NCBI GenBank assembly: GCA_951230915.1
Contig: OX579642.1
Coordinates: 9,920,001-9,984,000, forward strand
Direction of reading: 5' to 3'
Length of the DNA stretch: 64,000 nt
Origin: Antitrichia curtipendula
Taxonomy: Eukaryota; Streptophyta; Bryopsida; Hypnales; Leucodontaceae
Shown here: positions 47,052 to 57,493 of the stretch, one piece after another
Numbering within the stretch: the first letter of the stretch is position 1
How the letters are laid out: every line of letters begins with the position of its first letter
Translations under genes and position numbers: made by a program
The notes under the pieces: generated by a model
What the model was told of the DNA's origin: nothing
The model's input: only the letters and a program-made list of their open reading frames with translations
Database searches by the model: none

Positions 47052-48689
47052 CTACATCGCTATCCCGTGCTCCAACGAAGGACTCTTGGGCTCCGCCTCC
47101 AATTGCTCGAAGACTTCTTCCAAGTTCCTGTTTCGCTCTCCGGCCATCGGATTTGGCATGTCAGAACCGGGAGAGTCTTCGATGTTGATCGGCGCGGTCT
47201 GGGAAGGCTGACTTGGCTTTGACTGCGGAGTCTGGTCCTTTCCTTCCCTTGGGTCTGGCACTTCCGGAAACGATTCCGGCATGGAGATGTCCGATAGGTG
47301 GACCCTCATCGATCCGGTCAGCTTCTGTGTACACTCCTCCATCCGGTCCGCCGCTCCTCGTGCTAAGACCAAATTCTTCTCCACTTGCTCGGTGAAGTCA
47401 GTCAGGATCCGGACTATCCGGGTACCGGATAGTTTCTTCTCCTCTAAGACCTTCTCATCGAAGAGTCTGGCCCTGACTGCCACGCTTCCGGTCTCACCGA
47501 AAGTCGCCTTCACCGATTCCGCCACCTTCTGCGTCTCGTCCGCCATTATTCGGGTGGCGGCCATATCTTCCTTGAAGGTGGCCACTTCCGCCTTCAACAT
47601 GTCGACCTCCTCTTGAAGTCGACGGATCTCTGCTTCCTGCTTCCGGATCTCGACCGGATTGGTGATGCACTCTGCTACCTTCCCTGGCAACTTGCTATCC
47701 AGTGTTGCCTGCACCAACTCTCCGATCTGGTTTAGGGCGATTCTCTTCGCCTCCCAGTCCAGGCGGATGTCGACGAGGATCTTCACCAATTTCTCGAACG
47801 GGTCGACTGGTCCCTTCTTCGAACAGCCTGCCTTCTCCCCTTCCGGTGTCTTCTCCTTTCCGGTTTTATCACCGAGTGGAGATCCTCTTCCGGTCGGAGA
47901 CGTGGTCTTGTGCCGCTTGGGCTGCCTCTCCGCCTCTTCTTCATCTTCTTCTTCTTCTTCGGTCTCGGATCCGGTTTCCTCTTCCTCCTCGTCCGTTTCC
48001 GATTCTCCATATTTCAGGAGATTTTCTTGGGCCTTCCACTCTTTCTCTTCCGAGTCTAAAAGGAGCTGGTGTTGCTCATAGAGGTGGAAGAGGTAGGGAC
48101 ACACGGGTGTCGGCCTACTCCTTCCGACCCTCGTCGCCAACTGGGCCACCAGATCGAACATGATCCGGGCCCAGTCCGATTTCCGGTCATCGCTCAGGGC
48201 ACCGAAAATAGTGTTGCCGAGGGTGATTGTCACCCTTGTCGGCTTCTCCGGATGGAGGATCGGGATCAAGAACTGTAACAGTTTCCGGTGCCGGTCGTCG
48301 ATGCAGTCTTCCACCGCGTATCCGTCCTTGGGGTTGACCGCTCCTCGGAACTTGCCCCGGACATACTCGTCCTTCCGGTTTGCCATCCCGTGGCCTCCTG
48401 CCCAGAACTTATAAACCTCCCTCCAGATCTCTTCCGTCCATTGATGTGGAACACAGCGGATCGTGTTGTCGAACTGGTTCGTCCACTTCCCCTGGATCTC
48501 CTTCACCATCCGCTCGTCCTTAAAACCCCAGGGTTTGTCGAGCAAACCCTGGCACCCCATCCGGTTGAGATCCAACCGGAGCATCTCCATCTCCTCCTCT
48601 GTTGAAGGGAGAACCGGAACGACCTTCCGGAGTTTGACCGGAGCCGGCGACGTGGATGGGCCTGGTCTGTTCCGCCTAAGCTGCGGCAT
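47052..48689 (-). CDS. Intact 545-residue antisense ORF, retroelement-type
   Basis: The ATG lies at 48687-48689 and the frame is uninterrupted to 47052. Residues ~30-205 form a helical domain with WTEEIWREVYKFWAGG, KLLQFLIPILHP and SDWARIMFDLVAQLA. Its layout resembles the N-terminal domain found in plant retrotransposon accessory proteins (putative plant transposon / plant-mobile-domain type); that is a resemblance by eye. Residues ~229-255 are almost all Glu/Asp, followed by RQPKRHK (possible nuclear signal). Residues ~345-395 are a coiled coil, and the C terminus is Pro/Ser-rich. A TATA box lies ~270 bp upstream. Codon usage is GC-rich, unlike the sense pol genes, and no lesion was seen, whereas its host element is heavily damaged. 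Confidence 0.7.
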   Translation of the reverse strand: MPQLRRNRPGPSTSPAPVKLRKVVPVLPSTEEEMEMLRLDLNRMGCQGLLDKPWGFKDERMVKEIQGKWTNQFDNTIRCVPHQWTEEIWREVYKFWAGGHGMANRKDEYVRGKFRGAVNPKDGYAVEDCIDDRHRKLLQFLIPILHPEKPTRVTITLGNTIFGALSDDRKSDWARIMFDLVAQLATRVGRSRPTPVCPYLFHLYEQHQLLLDSEEKEWKAQENLLKYGESETDEEEEETGSETEEEEEDEEEAERQPKRHKTTSPTGRGSPLGDKTGKEKTPEGEKAGCSKKGPVDPFEKLVKILVDIRLDWEAKRIALNQIGELVQATLDSKLPGKVAECITNPVEIRKQEAEIRRLQEEVDMLKAEVATFKEDMAATRIMADETQKVAESVKATFGETGSVAVRARLFDEKVLEEKKLSGTRIVRILTDFTEQVEKNLVLARGAADRMEECTQKLTGSMRVHLSDISMPESFPEVPDPREGKDQTPQSKPSQPSQTAPINIEDSPGSDMPNPMAGERNRNLEEVFEQLEAEPKSPSLEHGIAM

Positions 48690-48962
48690 GGACACAGACT
48701 AGATCTAAGACAGTCCTTTCCGATTCTACCTCACACAGTCCTAGCCGCACGTCTCGTTCTCACGTTCTCTCTCCGATCTCAACCGGAATCCTGCACAGCG
48801 ATTGGTACGCAACCGGGATCCTACCCTGCAACACACCTCTAACACTCGCACACTCACGCACACACGCGAACACTCACACAGCGCCGAAACACGAGGAGCG
48901 CGACAAAACACTCTCACCAAACGGAGTTTGGAAAAAAGAGTGCGACTGAGGAGGTGCTGGCC

Positions 48963-48970
48963 CTTTATAG
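48963..48970 (-). promoter_or_regulatory. TATA box of the antisense ORF
   Basis: CTATAAAG on the minus strand, in GAGACTATAAAGGGCC, 268-275 bp upstream of the antisense ATG, preceded by a cluster of CCGGATT/ACCGG words that could be enhancer repeats. Confidence 0.5.
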
Positions 48971-49150
48971 TCTCTCCTGACCTAAAAGCCGTCATGATGA
49001 CGTTTACCGGTCCGGTCCCACCAATCCGGTCCAACCCTAATCCGGTTCTCTAACCCCAATCCGGTCCATTGCTACTTCCGGACAAGGATCCGATTCCAAT
49101 CCGGTTCCTGGGTGTCACCACTAGGATTGGATTCGTTCGAACTACTCCAC

Positions 49151-50002
49151 TATTTCAATGTCTTTCCTAATTTTCCGTCCTCTGTTGTTTCTAGACAAAA
49201 CCTACATACTAATCGATAGTTTCTGTTCCGTTTTCTAGATAAACAACTGAAAACCAAAAATTCGGACTGCGACTGTATTTCTATTCTCAATGAGTGTAAA
49301 AAAAAAACAATGCTAAGGGTGTAAACAAAAAGAAATTGTGAATTAAAAGGTTCCTTATAAGTACTGAGACTAATTAAGTGAATGAGAGAATGAATGAATA
49401 AACTTATTGAGAGAAAATGAGAGTAAAAGCAAGGTCACTTGTAAGAAAAACAATTTCTTAGTGAAAAATAGAATAATCTCTTCTTTCTAAGTGTCTATTC
49501 TGGAAAACATGATAAACAATAACTTCTCTAAGTCTATGTATTAGTCTAAGTATTACAGTATTATACAGTGAGTTAAAACTCTAGATTATGTCGATATTTA
49601 TAGTTCCGTATTTTTCCATGTCTTAAACAGCTTTCCAAGAAAGGTGTCTACCGTTGAGTTGATTATTGAGGCGTGAAGCAAAATAAAGCCCAGTAATCAG
49701 GTAAGATTGCAGATATAGACATAAGTTAGAAGTGTAATAAACTTATTTGTTGAGAATATTGAGGGAACAGTGAGAAATTGAATAATCTTGTTGTGGGTAG
49801 TAAGAATTGACTAAATGTAAAATAAAAAAATAAAAGATATTGAGAGAAAATGTGTGAAAAGAGAAAATGAGTGTAATGGTAAGTTGGAGAGTCTGCCAGT
49901 CTATTCAATGATAAGAAATTGAAGCACTAAAGGAAGAAAGAAAAGAAAGACAACAGATTTGGAAAGAAGAAATGCCTTAATTTTGAAAATTCCTTAGTCT
50001 AT
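49151..50002. other. AT-rich spacer with GAGAGAA words
   Basis: No coding frame. The repeated GAGAGAAAATGAG and TGAATGAGAGAATG words resemble those of 45500-45600 on the other side of the GC-rich block, consistent with the block being inserted into a once continuous spacer. Confidence 0.4.
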
Positions 50003-52782
50003 GTGTTGAGTCTAACAATAAACTTCTACAGATCATCGAGAGAGATTTACCAGATGGAAAAGAAAAAGCAATGCAAGGTGATGTCAGTACCACTGCCGGA
50101 GTTTCCATCCGCACTTATAGCAAAATTTGATGAAAATCAAATTAAGCTATTAAAGAAAGCAGGAATATGGGAGTATCTACAGTTTGTATGGCCTCCCCCA
50201 GATATGCAGTTGGTTACCGACTTCGTTGTTACCAGCAACTATGGTCAAATGAAGGAAGTAATACTCCAAGGCAGAACAGTGAAGCTCACACCAAAAAGCA
50301 TAGCTGAGATCTTGCATATGCCACTAAAAGGAGACCGAAGCATATTATTTGAGCATCTCACATGTGAAGAAAAGACAGAGGTATTTCAAAAGAACCTCAC
50401 TAAAGCCAAAGTTGCTGATGGTTGGGATCTCATTCATATTCCATATGAGCCTTTAGCAACTTTCTTAATCTTCATCAATCAACACTTTTTCTGGGCTCCT
50501 CAATTTATGATTGCAACGGATGAAGTAATACATGTCAGACTTAAGGCATGGAAAGGAGGGAGAATTGATTGGGCATATATAGCCTATGACTATATGCTAC
50601 GAGATATGGCTGCCAAACAAAATCGGAAATCTATTTTTCTACTATCAGCCCATCTTATTTCAGCATTTTGTCAATATAGTTTCAACTATTTGTCAAATGT
50701 AGAAAAAAATGAGCCATTATTGGAAATTCAAACAATTGGTAATACTTCTGCACCAATCCCAGAAAATATAAAGGAGAAAGGACCATCTATGTCAGGTTCA
50801 ATACCAAATGAATCTGATATTGGGACTAATGAGGGAGAATCCAGTTCACATGTTGAATTACTCCAGGTTCTTAAAGAATATCAGGAGAACCAAAGACTTC
50901 TAAATTTGGAGATAGATTCTTATAAAACTAAAGAGATTGCGTAGCAAGACCAAGTACGGAAACTAGAAGTCTCAAAAATCAAATTACAAGATATGTATCG
51001 AGAAATTGACTTTCTCTTGAAGACAAAAATACAAGAATGTCAAGACGAAATCGGAGAATGAAAAGCTTCAAAACCAAAGGAATGAAACAGATAAACTTTG
51101 CCTGCTCTTGGAATCTCAAACAGATGAAATGTAAGATGAGATTACAAACCTTAAGTGTCAATTGGAAGAAGTTAAAAGTCAACCTAAAATTCAAGAGCCA
51201 GAGATACTCAGTACTACACCAAGAGTAAAAGAGCTGGAGCAAACTATACAATTATTGGTAAGTACCAATGATGAGCTGCACAAAGAGTTGGACACTGCAG
51301 TGGACTTGGTTGGTGGAATCCAACAGTGCATGTGGCAACACCAACGAGATTCAACTCCTACCTTCTCTCTATTTTGAGCTTATGAGTTGCAGTGCAATAT
51401 ATGCCTGAGTATATACACTTTTGAAAAGGATCAAAAGGTATCAGAGAACCAATTTGAGGAAGCATGGGAGACTGCAACCAAGTTTGACAATATGCAGAAT
51501 CTTCTTTATGAGATGATCGTGCGAGGTGATCTCGTTTTGACCCATTGGTCAGCCTTTTTCTATCCTATTGCTGATTTGGGAGCAAGAGCCTTATTATATT
51601 ATGTAAATCTGGAGAAAGAATTGAGTCAGCGTCGGCGTGAAGATATGTTGGATATACCAAAAATGAAGGTTCGAATTACAGACCAGGGTGCTCAAATCAA
51701 TTCAGATTTCTTGGCCGAAAGAGAAACCAGAAATAAGTGGAAGATAGAGGTGGCACAGATACGAGAACATATGAGGAACCAAGGTGATATCATTTCTCTG
51801 TTGACTGCAGTGACTAACCGTGAAGCCATTGCGCAAAGAGATGAGTTGACTGCTAGTCACTATATCTATAATCTTCAAAACGGATATATCAGATTATCCA
51901 AGACTTTGGATGCTCTTGGAAGAGGAAGTTTGCTTATAAGTAATGTCCAAGAAACATCTATATTTGGATTACCACCTGCTACTTATGAGCCTACGACTTG
52001 GATTACACTAAAGACTCCAGTGCAGGGATCGCCACTTACTCGTCACTTTCTTGGTCAATACTATCACATGTTTGATAATGCATCTATTGAAAGACCAATA
52101 CCTTCATGGAAAGCCCTGGAATGGCTTGTTGAAGACTATGGCTTATCAGTCACTGAAACAATTCCCTATGATAAAGTGTATGAGCACAAGTCTTCAGGAT
52201 GGCAAGAAAACCCGCCAGCAACAGTGGTAACTAATAACCACTTTTGTCCATGTAAAAGGCGTTACAAATGGAGTCTTTATGCTACAATTGATTCAGTAGA
52301 ATACAATTGGCCACATATTCCAGGATCATTTGAGACTCTGGCATTGTATGTTGAAGCCTATAGAACGTTTCACGTGGAGCATATCACACACACTGATCCA
52401 GTGTGTTTTCGAGCAACTATGTTCTGTGACTTTTTCAGGATGCTATGTGAAGATCACCATGTTATTATAAATGTCAATAAATTTGACAAGTTACGACCTG
52501 AATTCCATATCATGGTGAAATTGCAATACAAGAGCGCCCGTTGGCATCGAGTACTAGATCATGTGTCTCACACACTTTCTATGGGGCCCACACTTGTGCT
52601 TCATCAATGAGTTCAGGATATCTCATCACGACCATTTGACCAAGTGGTTACTATCCCAACGCACCAACAACCCAAGATTACTAGAACGTGACGATGAAGT
52701 CAACAAGACAGTAGCCAAAGCACACACAAAAAGAGTTCACCAACAAGACAACAACAGGAACAAGAGACCTAAGTACTATTGA
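50003..52782 (+). pseudogene. Third ORF (post-pol accessory protein), broken
   Basis: Main frames are 50003-50944 and 51387-52610, with shorter pieces between them and a 73-codon tail to 52782. The likely ATG is at 50054 (MEKKKQCKVM). The first part has a helical domain (GIWEYLQFVWPPPD, LKAWKGGRIDWAYIAYDYML). The middle reads as coiled coil, followed by a globular C-terminal part. Stops at 50942-50944, ~51059 and 51375 and frame changes break it. This is the position of the 'env-like' or extra ORF of plant Gypsy elements. No signal peptide or transmembrane segment is visible, so an envelope role is not supported. Confidence 0.65.
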
Positions 52783-52795
52783 CGGGGACGTCAAT

Positions 52796-52813
52796 ATGCT
52801 AAGTAGAGGGCTC
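52796..52813 (+). other. 3' polypurine tract (weak)
   Basis: AAGTAGAGGG with a short trailer lies immediately before the 3' LTR. Just upstream TTGACGGGGACGTCAA forms a 6 bp inverted repeat. A purine run of this kind primes plus-strand DNA synthesis. Confidence 0.45.
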
Positions 52814-55379
52814 TGTAGAAAGAAAAATAAAAAACAAGTGAATTTAGAGTATTTTAGCCTATTAGGGGCCTCTTAGTTAAAAAATTTAGAAATAAAGTAA
52901 CTTTTAAAGTAAAAAGTTGCCTATAAGTGTAAATAGGGTTATTAATATAGGATGGATGAAAATAAAATAAAATAAAAATAAAAAAAATAAAAAATGATGA
53001 ATGAGGTGAGACTTAGGTCGCACCCCTTCACTCGCACCGGTTCGATTTTTTTAAGACTATAAAAACTGAAAAAAACAAAATGAACATCGGCATTGTAAGA
53101 CCCAACTTTTATTTATATATATTTATATTATATCGTGAATTTTGTATGTGCATTTGTTTTTTTGGTTAAGAGTTTAAATTGCATATGTGGATTGAGAGTG
53201 GAGAAATTCTATTTGAATTCTGCTTTTGTGAAACCTTTGGATCTATGAATCCAAATTCTTCTTTGCAAATCAAAATCTGGTGTTCTGGAAAGATTCACAA
53301 GCCAAACCGGGAAGTGTTAATTCATGCCTTTGGAGCTTAATTTATGTGCAAACGAAGCCTGATCGGAGAAGAAGAGAAACTGAAGGTGGAGTGTAGACAA
53401 TAAGGATAAAAACAAAAAGCTGGGACTCTCAAAAATTGTGAACAGGTTGTTCATTGACTCGATGTAGAAATCGCTGGTGGATCCAAAAAGTGCCGCAAGC
53501 TTCAAATTGCTGCAAATTGTGATTAAGAAAATCAAAAATCCAAATTGACAATCAATACGACCGGGAGCAACTAAGATTTGGCCAAGGAAGCTCTACAGCA
53601 GGCGTGATTGCGATGAAAGTCAAAAGAGATTTCGAAATTTTTGATTGCGCATGAATTTTTGGTTCAATGCAGGTAGTGTGCATTTAATTGATTGAATGTT
53701 TGCACATCCTCTATCAAATTCGGAAATTTGGCTGTAGGTTGTAATGCAAACTCAATGCATGACTGAAGAAAAATGAATCTTCAAATTCTTGGTTTGCATA
53801 ACAATTCTTACAAATCACGGATTAAGCATGATCAGAGTGATCTGACTAGTAATCATAATCAATGAGCGATTCAAAAATTTGCAATTTGGAAATTTGTTGA
53901 ATTTGGCGCTTTTCTTGGTTCTCCACGGCAACCAAATTTTGAAAATTTCATACCAATGTGAGTGCTGTAGGAGTCAGATAGATGGAGATTGAGTAATTGT
54001 ATAGAATCCAGAGCCAAATTTCAACAAAAACAGACGAATTCTTCAAAAAAAATAAAACTGGCAATCAATCTCCAACATATGTTGCTTTATTGGGCGCTGA
54101 AATTCTGAGAAATTTTGTATAAATTAAGTTCTTGGGTGGATCTTGGGTACTGAATTGATTTAGTAGGTGAGAATCCGTCCAAATTTCATAACATTAAATC
54201 AAATTGATTGTTGGAATTGAAATTGTCGAAGCAAGCAGTCTGCGGAGCTTTCTGCGGCTCCGATTAGGGATTTGGAGGTTCCCCGCATGGTCTTAGGGGG
54301 AATCGCACGGTCTTAGGGTCCCTACCTCTCGGATTTGGGGTTGGCTGCTGGTCTTTGCTCCCGGGTCTTGACTGCCAAGTGTTGGACTGGTTCTGCTGGG
54401 TCTTAAGGCTAGGCCGGGGGTTACTTGTTGCTGGCTTGGGCTGGTTATATATTTTTTATCTTTTATTTTTTAAATTTATTAATTACTGAATTATAATTTT
54501 ATTAATAATTAATTTATTAATTACTTAATCATTGATTGATTAATTATTTAATTGTTATCTTATTAATTATTCAATTGTTAATTCAGTAATTTATTAATTT
54601 ATTAATCCAGTAATTTATTAATTTGTTAATCTAGTAATTTATTAATTTATTAAATTACTTATGTTTTATATCTTATAGAGTTTTAGTGTTTTATTAATTA
54701 TTTGTATTCTAATTTTAATCTTATACTTTATATGTTTATAAATTGTGAAATGTTTATGTAAACTATAAGATATATGTGATTGGTCATAGGTTCTATATGT
54801 TTGGTTCATTTGTGAATTGTACCAATGTTATGTTTGTATGTTAATCCTTGTGGTTTTGGACTCATTTGACATAATTGGAGAAAAGAATTAAAGAACTATT
54901 TGACATCATCATACACTCACAACTGAGAACTATTTGACGTAGAATACGGAAACACTAGACATTCTTGCATGAATGCATGATTGTATTAGCTGTAGATTGA
55001 CTGGACATATTTGACATAAAAACATAAAAAAAAAGTATATAATGAATGAAGCATATTATCAATACTATCTTGTGTGATTAGGTCCTAGTGCATGCATTGT
55101 ATAAGATTCATTTGACAAAACCTGATTTATTTGACAAAGAATGATTTGACATCCCTTAGAATACTATATAGAACCGGGACTTTATACATACTTTGGTAAC
55201 GGACTGGCCAACAAATTCTACTTGGGAATAAGAGTGATATAATACTAAACTTGTAAACGTAAATCTATTCGTATGCGACTTTCAGTCATAAAACGTTAGA
55301 CTGATTTAACCTTTCCCTAGAACGAAGAACCCCTATACTATTGTTTCCTGGGTTTTGTGAGTGTAAAATCTAGTTCACA
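52814..55379 (+). repeat. 3' long terminal repeat
   Basis: 2,566 bp, TG...CA. One substitution (54177) was noticed relative to the 5' LTR. TATAAAAA at 53058-53065. Confidence 0.93.
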
Positions 55380-55385
55380 AGAGGG

Positions 55386-55653
55386 ATGGCATATTTAACT
55401 ACTTTTGGACTATTCAATGAATCCTGGACTAAGCACAATCTATACAAACATCAGGGGATCTCTTGATGTTTGTATAGTTCGGGATTTCCCCCGATGCTTG
55501 TATAGATCTCCTGATGTTTTGCATTGATCCCTCGATGAAAATTTAGATTTCCCAGTGATTTAGATAGATCCCCCGATGCTCAATCGAAAGATCTCCCGAT
55601 GACTAATATGAATTCTGGACTTTAAAAAGTCCAAAAGTAGTTAAATATGGCAT
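55386..55653. mobile_element. MITE with 25 bp TIRs, abutting the LTR
   Basis: ATGGCATATTTAACTACTTT plus TGGAC at 55386-55410 is repeated inverted at 55629-55653 with one mismatch. The 268 bp interior carries about six degenerate units containing GATC(T/C)CCCGATG. It starts 6 bp after the LTR end, so the retrotransposon probably inserted at its edge. Confidence 0.7.
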
Positions 55654-56002
55654 AGAAATTTTTATAATATTTTTGTTTTTTCTATCTAGTTAATTTATCT
55701 TTACGAATTGTTGGAGCATTAGTGCAATTGACAATTATGCTTTCAATATGACTATATTCCATTTGAACCTGTTCATTTTAGTGTTGGATTATTGGAACAT
55801 TAGTGCAATTGGCACTTACGCTTCAATATTCTATTAGAATTAAATTAGGAAATTGAATTTGTTTAATGTATTTTTTTTTTTCCATTGTATTTGCTTGGAA
55901 ATCAGGTTTTTTTATACTTAAGAACTAATTATTATTTCAAGAATGTAATAAGCAATTCATTTTGAGTAAATCTTTTTTTTCTAAAATTAATTTTTCTTGC
56001 AG
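55654..56002. repeat. AT-rich spacer with ~90 bp duplication
   Basis: GGAGCATTAGTGCAATTGAC at about 55710 and GGAACATTAGTGCAATTGGC at about 55795 begin two diverged direct units that also share CTTTCAATAT / CTTCAATATT. No gene. Confidence 0.5.
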
Positions 56003-56112
56003 AAAAGCAAGTGGAATCAGTAAAAAAAAACTAAAGCAGAAAGCTTATGTCAAAGCTTCCAAGAAGATAAAGAAGATTGGAGAATTTGAAGAAGTTCAAT
56101 TGGAGGTCAAAG
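56003..56112 (+). CDS. Candidate upstream exon, Lys-rich
   Basis: Bounded by TTTCTTGCAG and AAAG|GTAATT consensus sites and open in one frame as a lysine-rich stretch (KKKLKQKAYVKASKKIKKI), which could be a nuclear signal. It cannot be spliced in frame to the exon at 56440: all three frames after the only acceptor (ATTCAG, 56403-56407 region) meet a stop before 56450. Either the gene starts at 56440 and this is leader, or a small indel has broken the N terminus. Confidence 0.4.
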
Positions 56113-56439
56113 GTAATTTTTTCTTCAAGGACAAAATTTTTTATATTTTAAGTTTTAAGTTTTTTGAATATTTTGACTTTTTTCAATTGGTATGATGTTT
56201 TATTTTAGTTTTATATATATTGTTATTTTTATTGGATTTCCTAAATTTTAATGCATATTTTTCTTTTTATTTGTTTAAATTTTGGTGGTTTTTCTAAATT
56301 TTTATTTGAATTTTTATTTTATTTTTAATTAAAATATTTTTGGTACTTTTTTGTTGTTGTTGTATTGATAATAAAATTTATGTAATGTAAGGGCATTCAT
56401 CATTCAGAAGGAACGATCTTCTGAAATTTGGATGAAAAA

Positions 56440-57493
56440 ATGTTAAATTTTATCCCCAAAGATTATTTTTGGATTCGTGAAAAAACGGTGGTGGTTCAAG
56501 ACAAGAGTTCCATGGAGATAGTTTTAGTAGTAAAATTTACTCCTTTCAATGAAATGACTGGATGTAAATTTGATGAATATCAAAATTTAACCACAACACT
56601 TGTGAGTCTTATCGGGGGCGCTTGTTTAGTGACATCTAATCGAGCGCAGAGAGGGGGGAAAATGTACGCGCTTGGATGGAGAGGAGGTATGTTTTTCTTC
56701 AAAATTTATATTTTAATGTTTTGAAATTTTTTATTATAATTTTCAATTTTATTTGTTTATGTTTTAAAAAGATTATTTGAATTTAAATATAATTATTTTG
56801 TAAAATGCAGGAATGGATTTTGGGTTATCCTTGGGGAGATATGTCCCGCATAGGAAAGTGCAACTTGATGCTTCCAGTCTTCAAAACTGGAAGTGTCAAC
56901 AATCATCGGTATGCGAAATTTCTATCATTTATGGTAAGAAATTATGTGCTTTAGCTCCATCTTTTTTCAAACTTACCAAAGAAGAAATAGACAGCGCACG
57001 TGTCCCTACTCTATCCGAAACCGAATTTAATTTCTTACAATATAAAGGAAATGGGTTTGCTAGTAATTTAACGTATACGGTCGATGACTTTTGTAATACG
57101 TTTCATTGGGATAGAGATTTTAATTCATACGCTTTGGATATTTGGGTACCAATTTTTCGTGATAGCGGCAAGTTAGCCCCCCAAAGAAATGGCTTCAAAA
57201 CCAATGGCGGTGAATTTGCTTTAGGAAATTACAAAGTGTACATTGATTTCAACGCGTGCAATGGAATCGTGGAAGTAATTTGGCGGGGCAAAACCGATTT
57301 CCACTGCACCGTTCCCAGTACAACACCTTCTCAGTTTATAAGAATAGGAACATCTTTACAAGTTAGTAATGGTTTGGTGGGGCGTATGAAAAAACTAACC
57401 ACAATGTACTCAAGAGGTATAGATATAAGTAATAGAATTCGTGGTGTTGACCAATTAGTAGAGTCAAAATTACATAAAAGAAAACAGTTATAA
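56440..57493 (+). CDS. Tet-like 2OG-Fe(II) oxygenase family protein
   Basis: Two exons, 56440-56686 and 56811-57493, join in phase 1 across a 124 bp GT-AG intron to give 309 codons. The C-terminal half is a double-stranded beta-helix oxygenase: FHWDRDFNSYALDIWVPI gives the HxD iron ligands (residues ~181/183), VEVIWRGKTDFHCTVP the second His (~247), and FIRIGTSLQVS the 2-oxoglutarate-binding Arg (~260). The spacing and the GIVE(V)IW text match the Tet-like oxygenases abundant in rust and mushroom fungi, from the TET/JBP superfamily that oxidises methylated bases. YALGWRGGMDFGLSLGRYVP spans the exon junction and is also family-like. Start chosen at the first ATG downstream of the last in-frame stop; the true N terminus may be longer. 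Catalysis on DNA is inferred from family only. Confidence 0.72.

Larger units (their letters stand above)
45930..49150 (-). mobile_element. Candidate nested or captured module, GC-rich, antisense
   Basis: Base composition changes sharply: the block is full of ATCCGGTT/AACCGGAT words that are absent from the rest of the element. It carries an antisense ORF with promoter, and two CCGGAT-rich regions (46960-47030 and 48990-49110), each followed in minus orientation by a TATA-type box (GTGTATATAA near 46899-46908; CTATAAAG at 48963-48970). This is like diverged LTRs of a small non-autonomous Gag-only element. Boundaries are approximate and no target duplication was found. Capture of a host segment is the alternative. 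Confidence 0.45.
34549..55379 (+). mobile_element. Ty3/Gypsy LTR retrotransposon, 20.8 kb, coding-defective
   Basis: The element has two 2,566 bp LTRs (34549-37114 and 52814-55379) that start TG and end CA, a primer-binding site, gag, protease, RT, RNase H and integrase remnants in Ty3/Gypsy order, and 7.7 kb of extra sequence before the 3' LTR. By eye I found one LTR difference (A at 35912, G at 54177), so insertion is very recent. Yet pol carries many stops. The 5 bp flanks are AGAAA and AGAGG, so a clean target duplication is not seen. Extra ORFs downstream of pol, including antisense ones, are known in the plant Tat/Athila-type lineages. The lineage here is inferred from that layout and not from a tree. 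Confidence 0.9.

Noticed and set aside
47213..48702. Long plus-strand frames (up to 153 codons) opposite the antisense ORF
   Set aside because: Shadows of the intact 545-codon minus-strand frame; their composition mirrors its acidic and coiled-coil stretches.
50003..52782. Envelope glycoprotein in the third ORF of the retrotransposon
   Set aside because: No signal peptide, cleavage site or transmembrane segment was seen; the text is helical and coiled-coil, so only an accessory role is supported.
55962..56195. 77-codon frame as a separate gene
   Set aside because: The Lys-rich core is bounded by splice consensus sites and the ends are intron-like (poly-T, then Phe-rich), so it is better read as an exon near the oxygenase gene.
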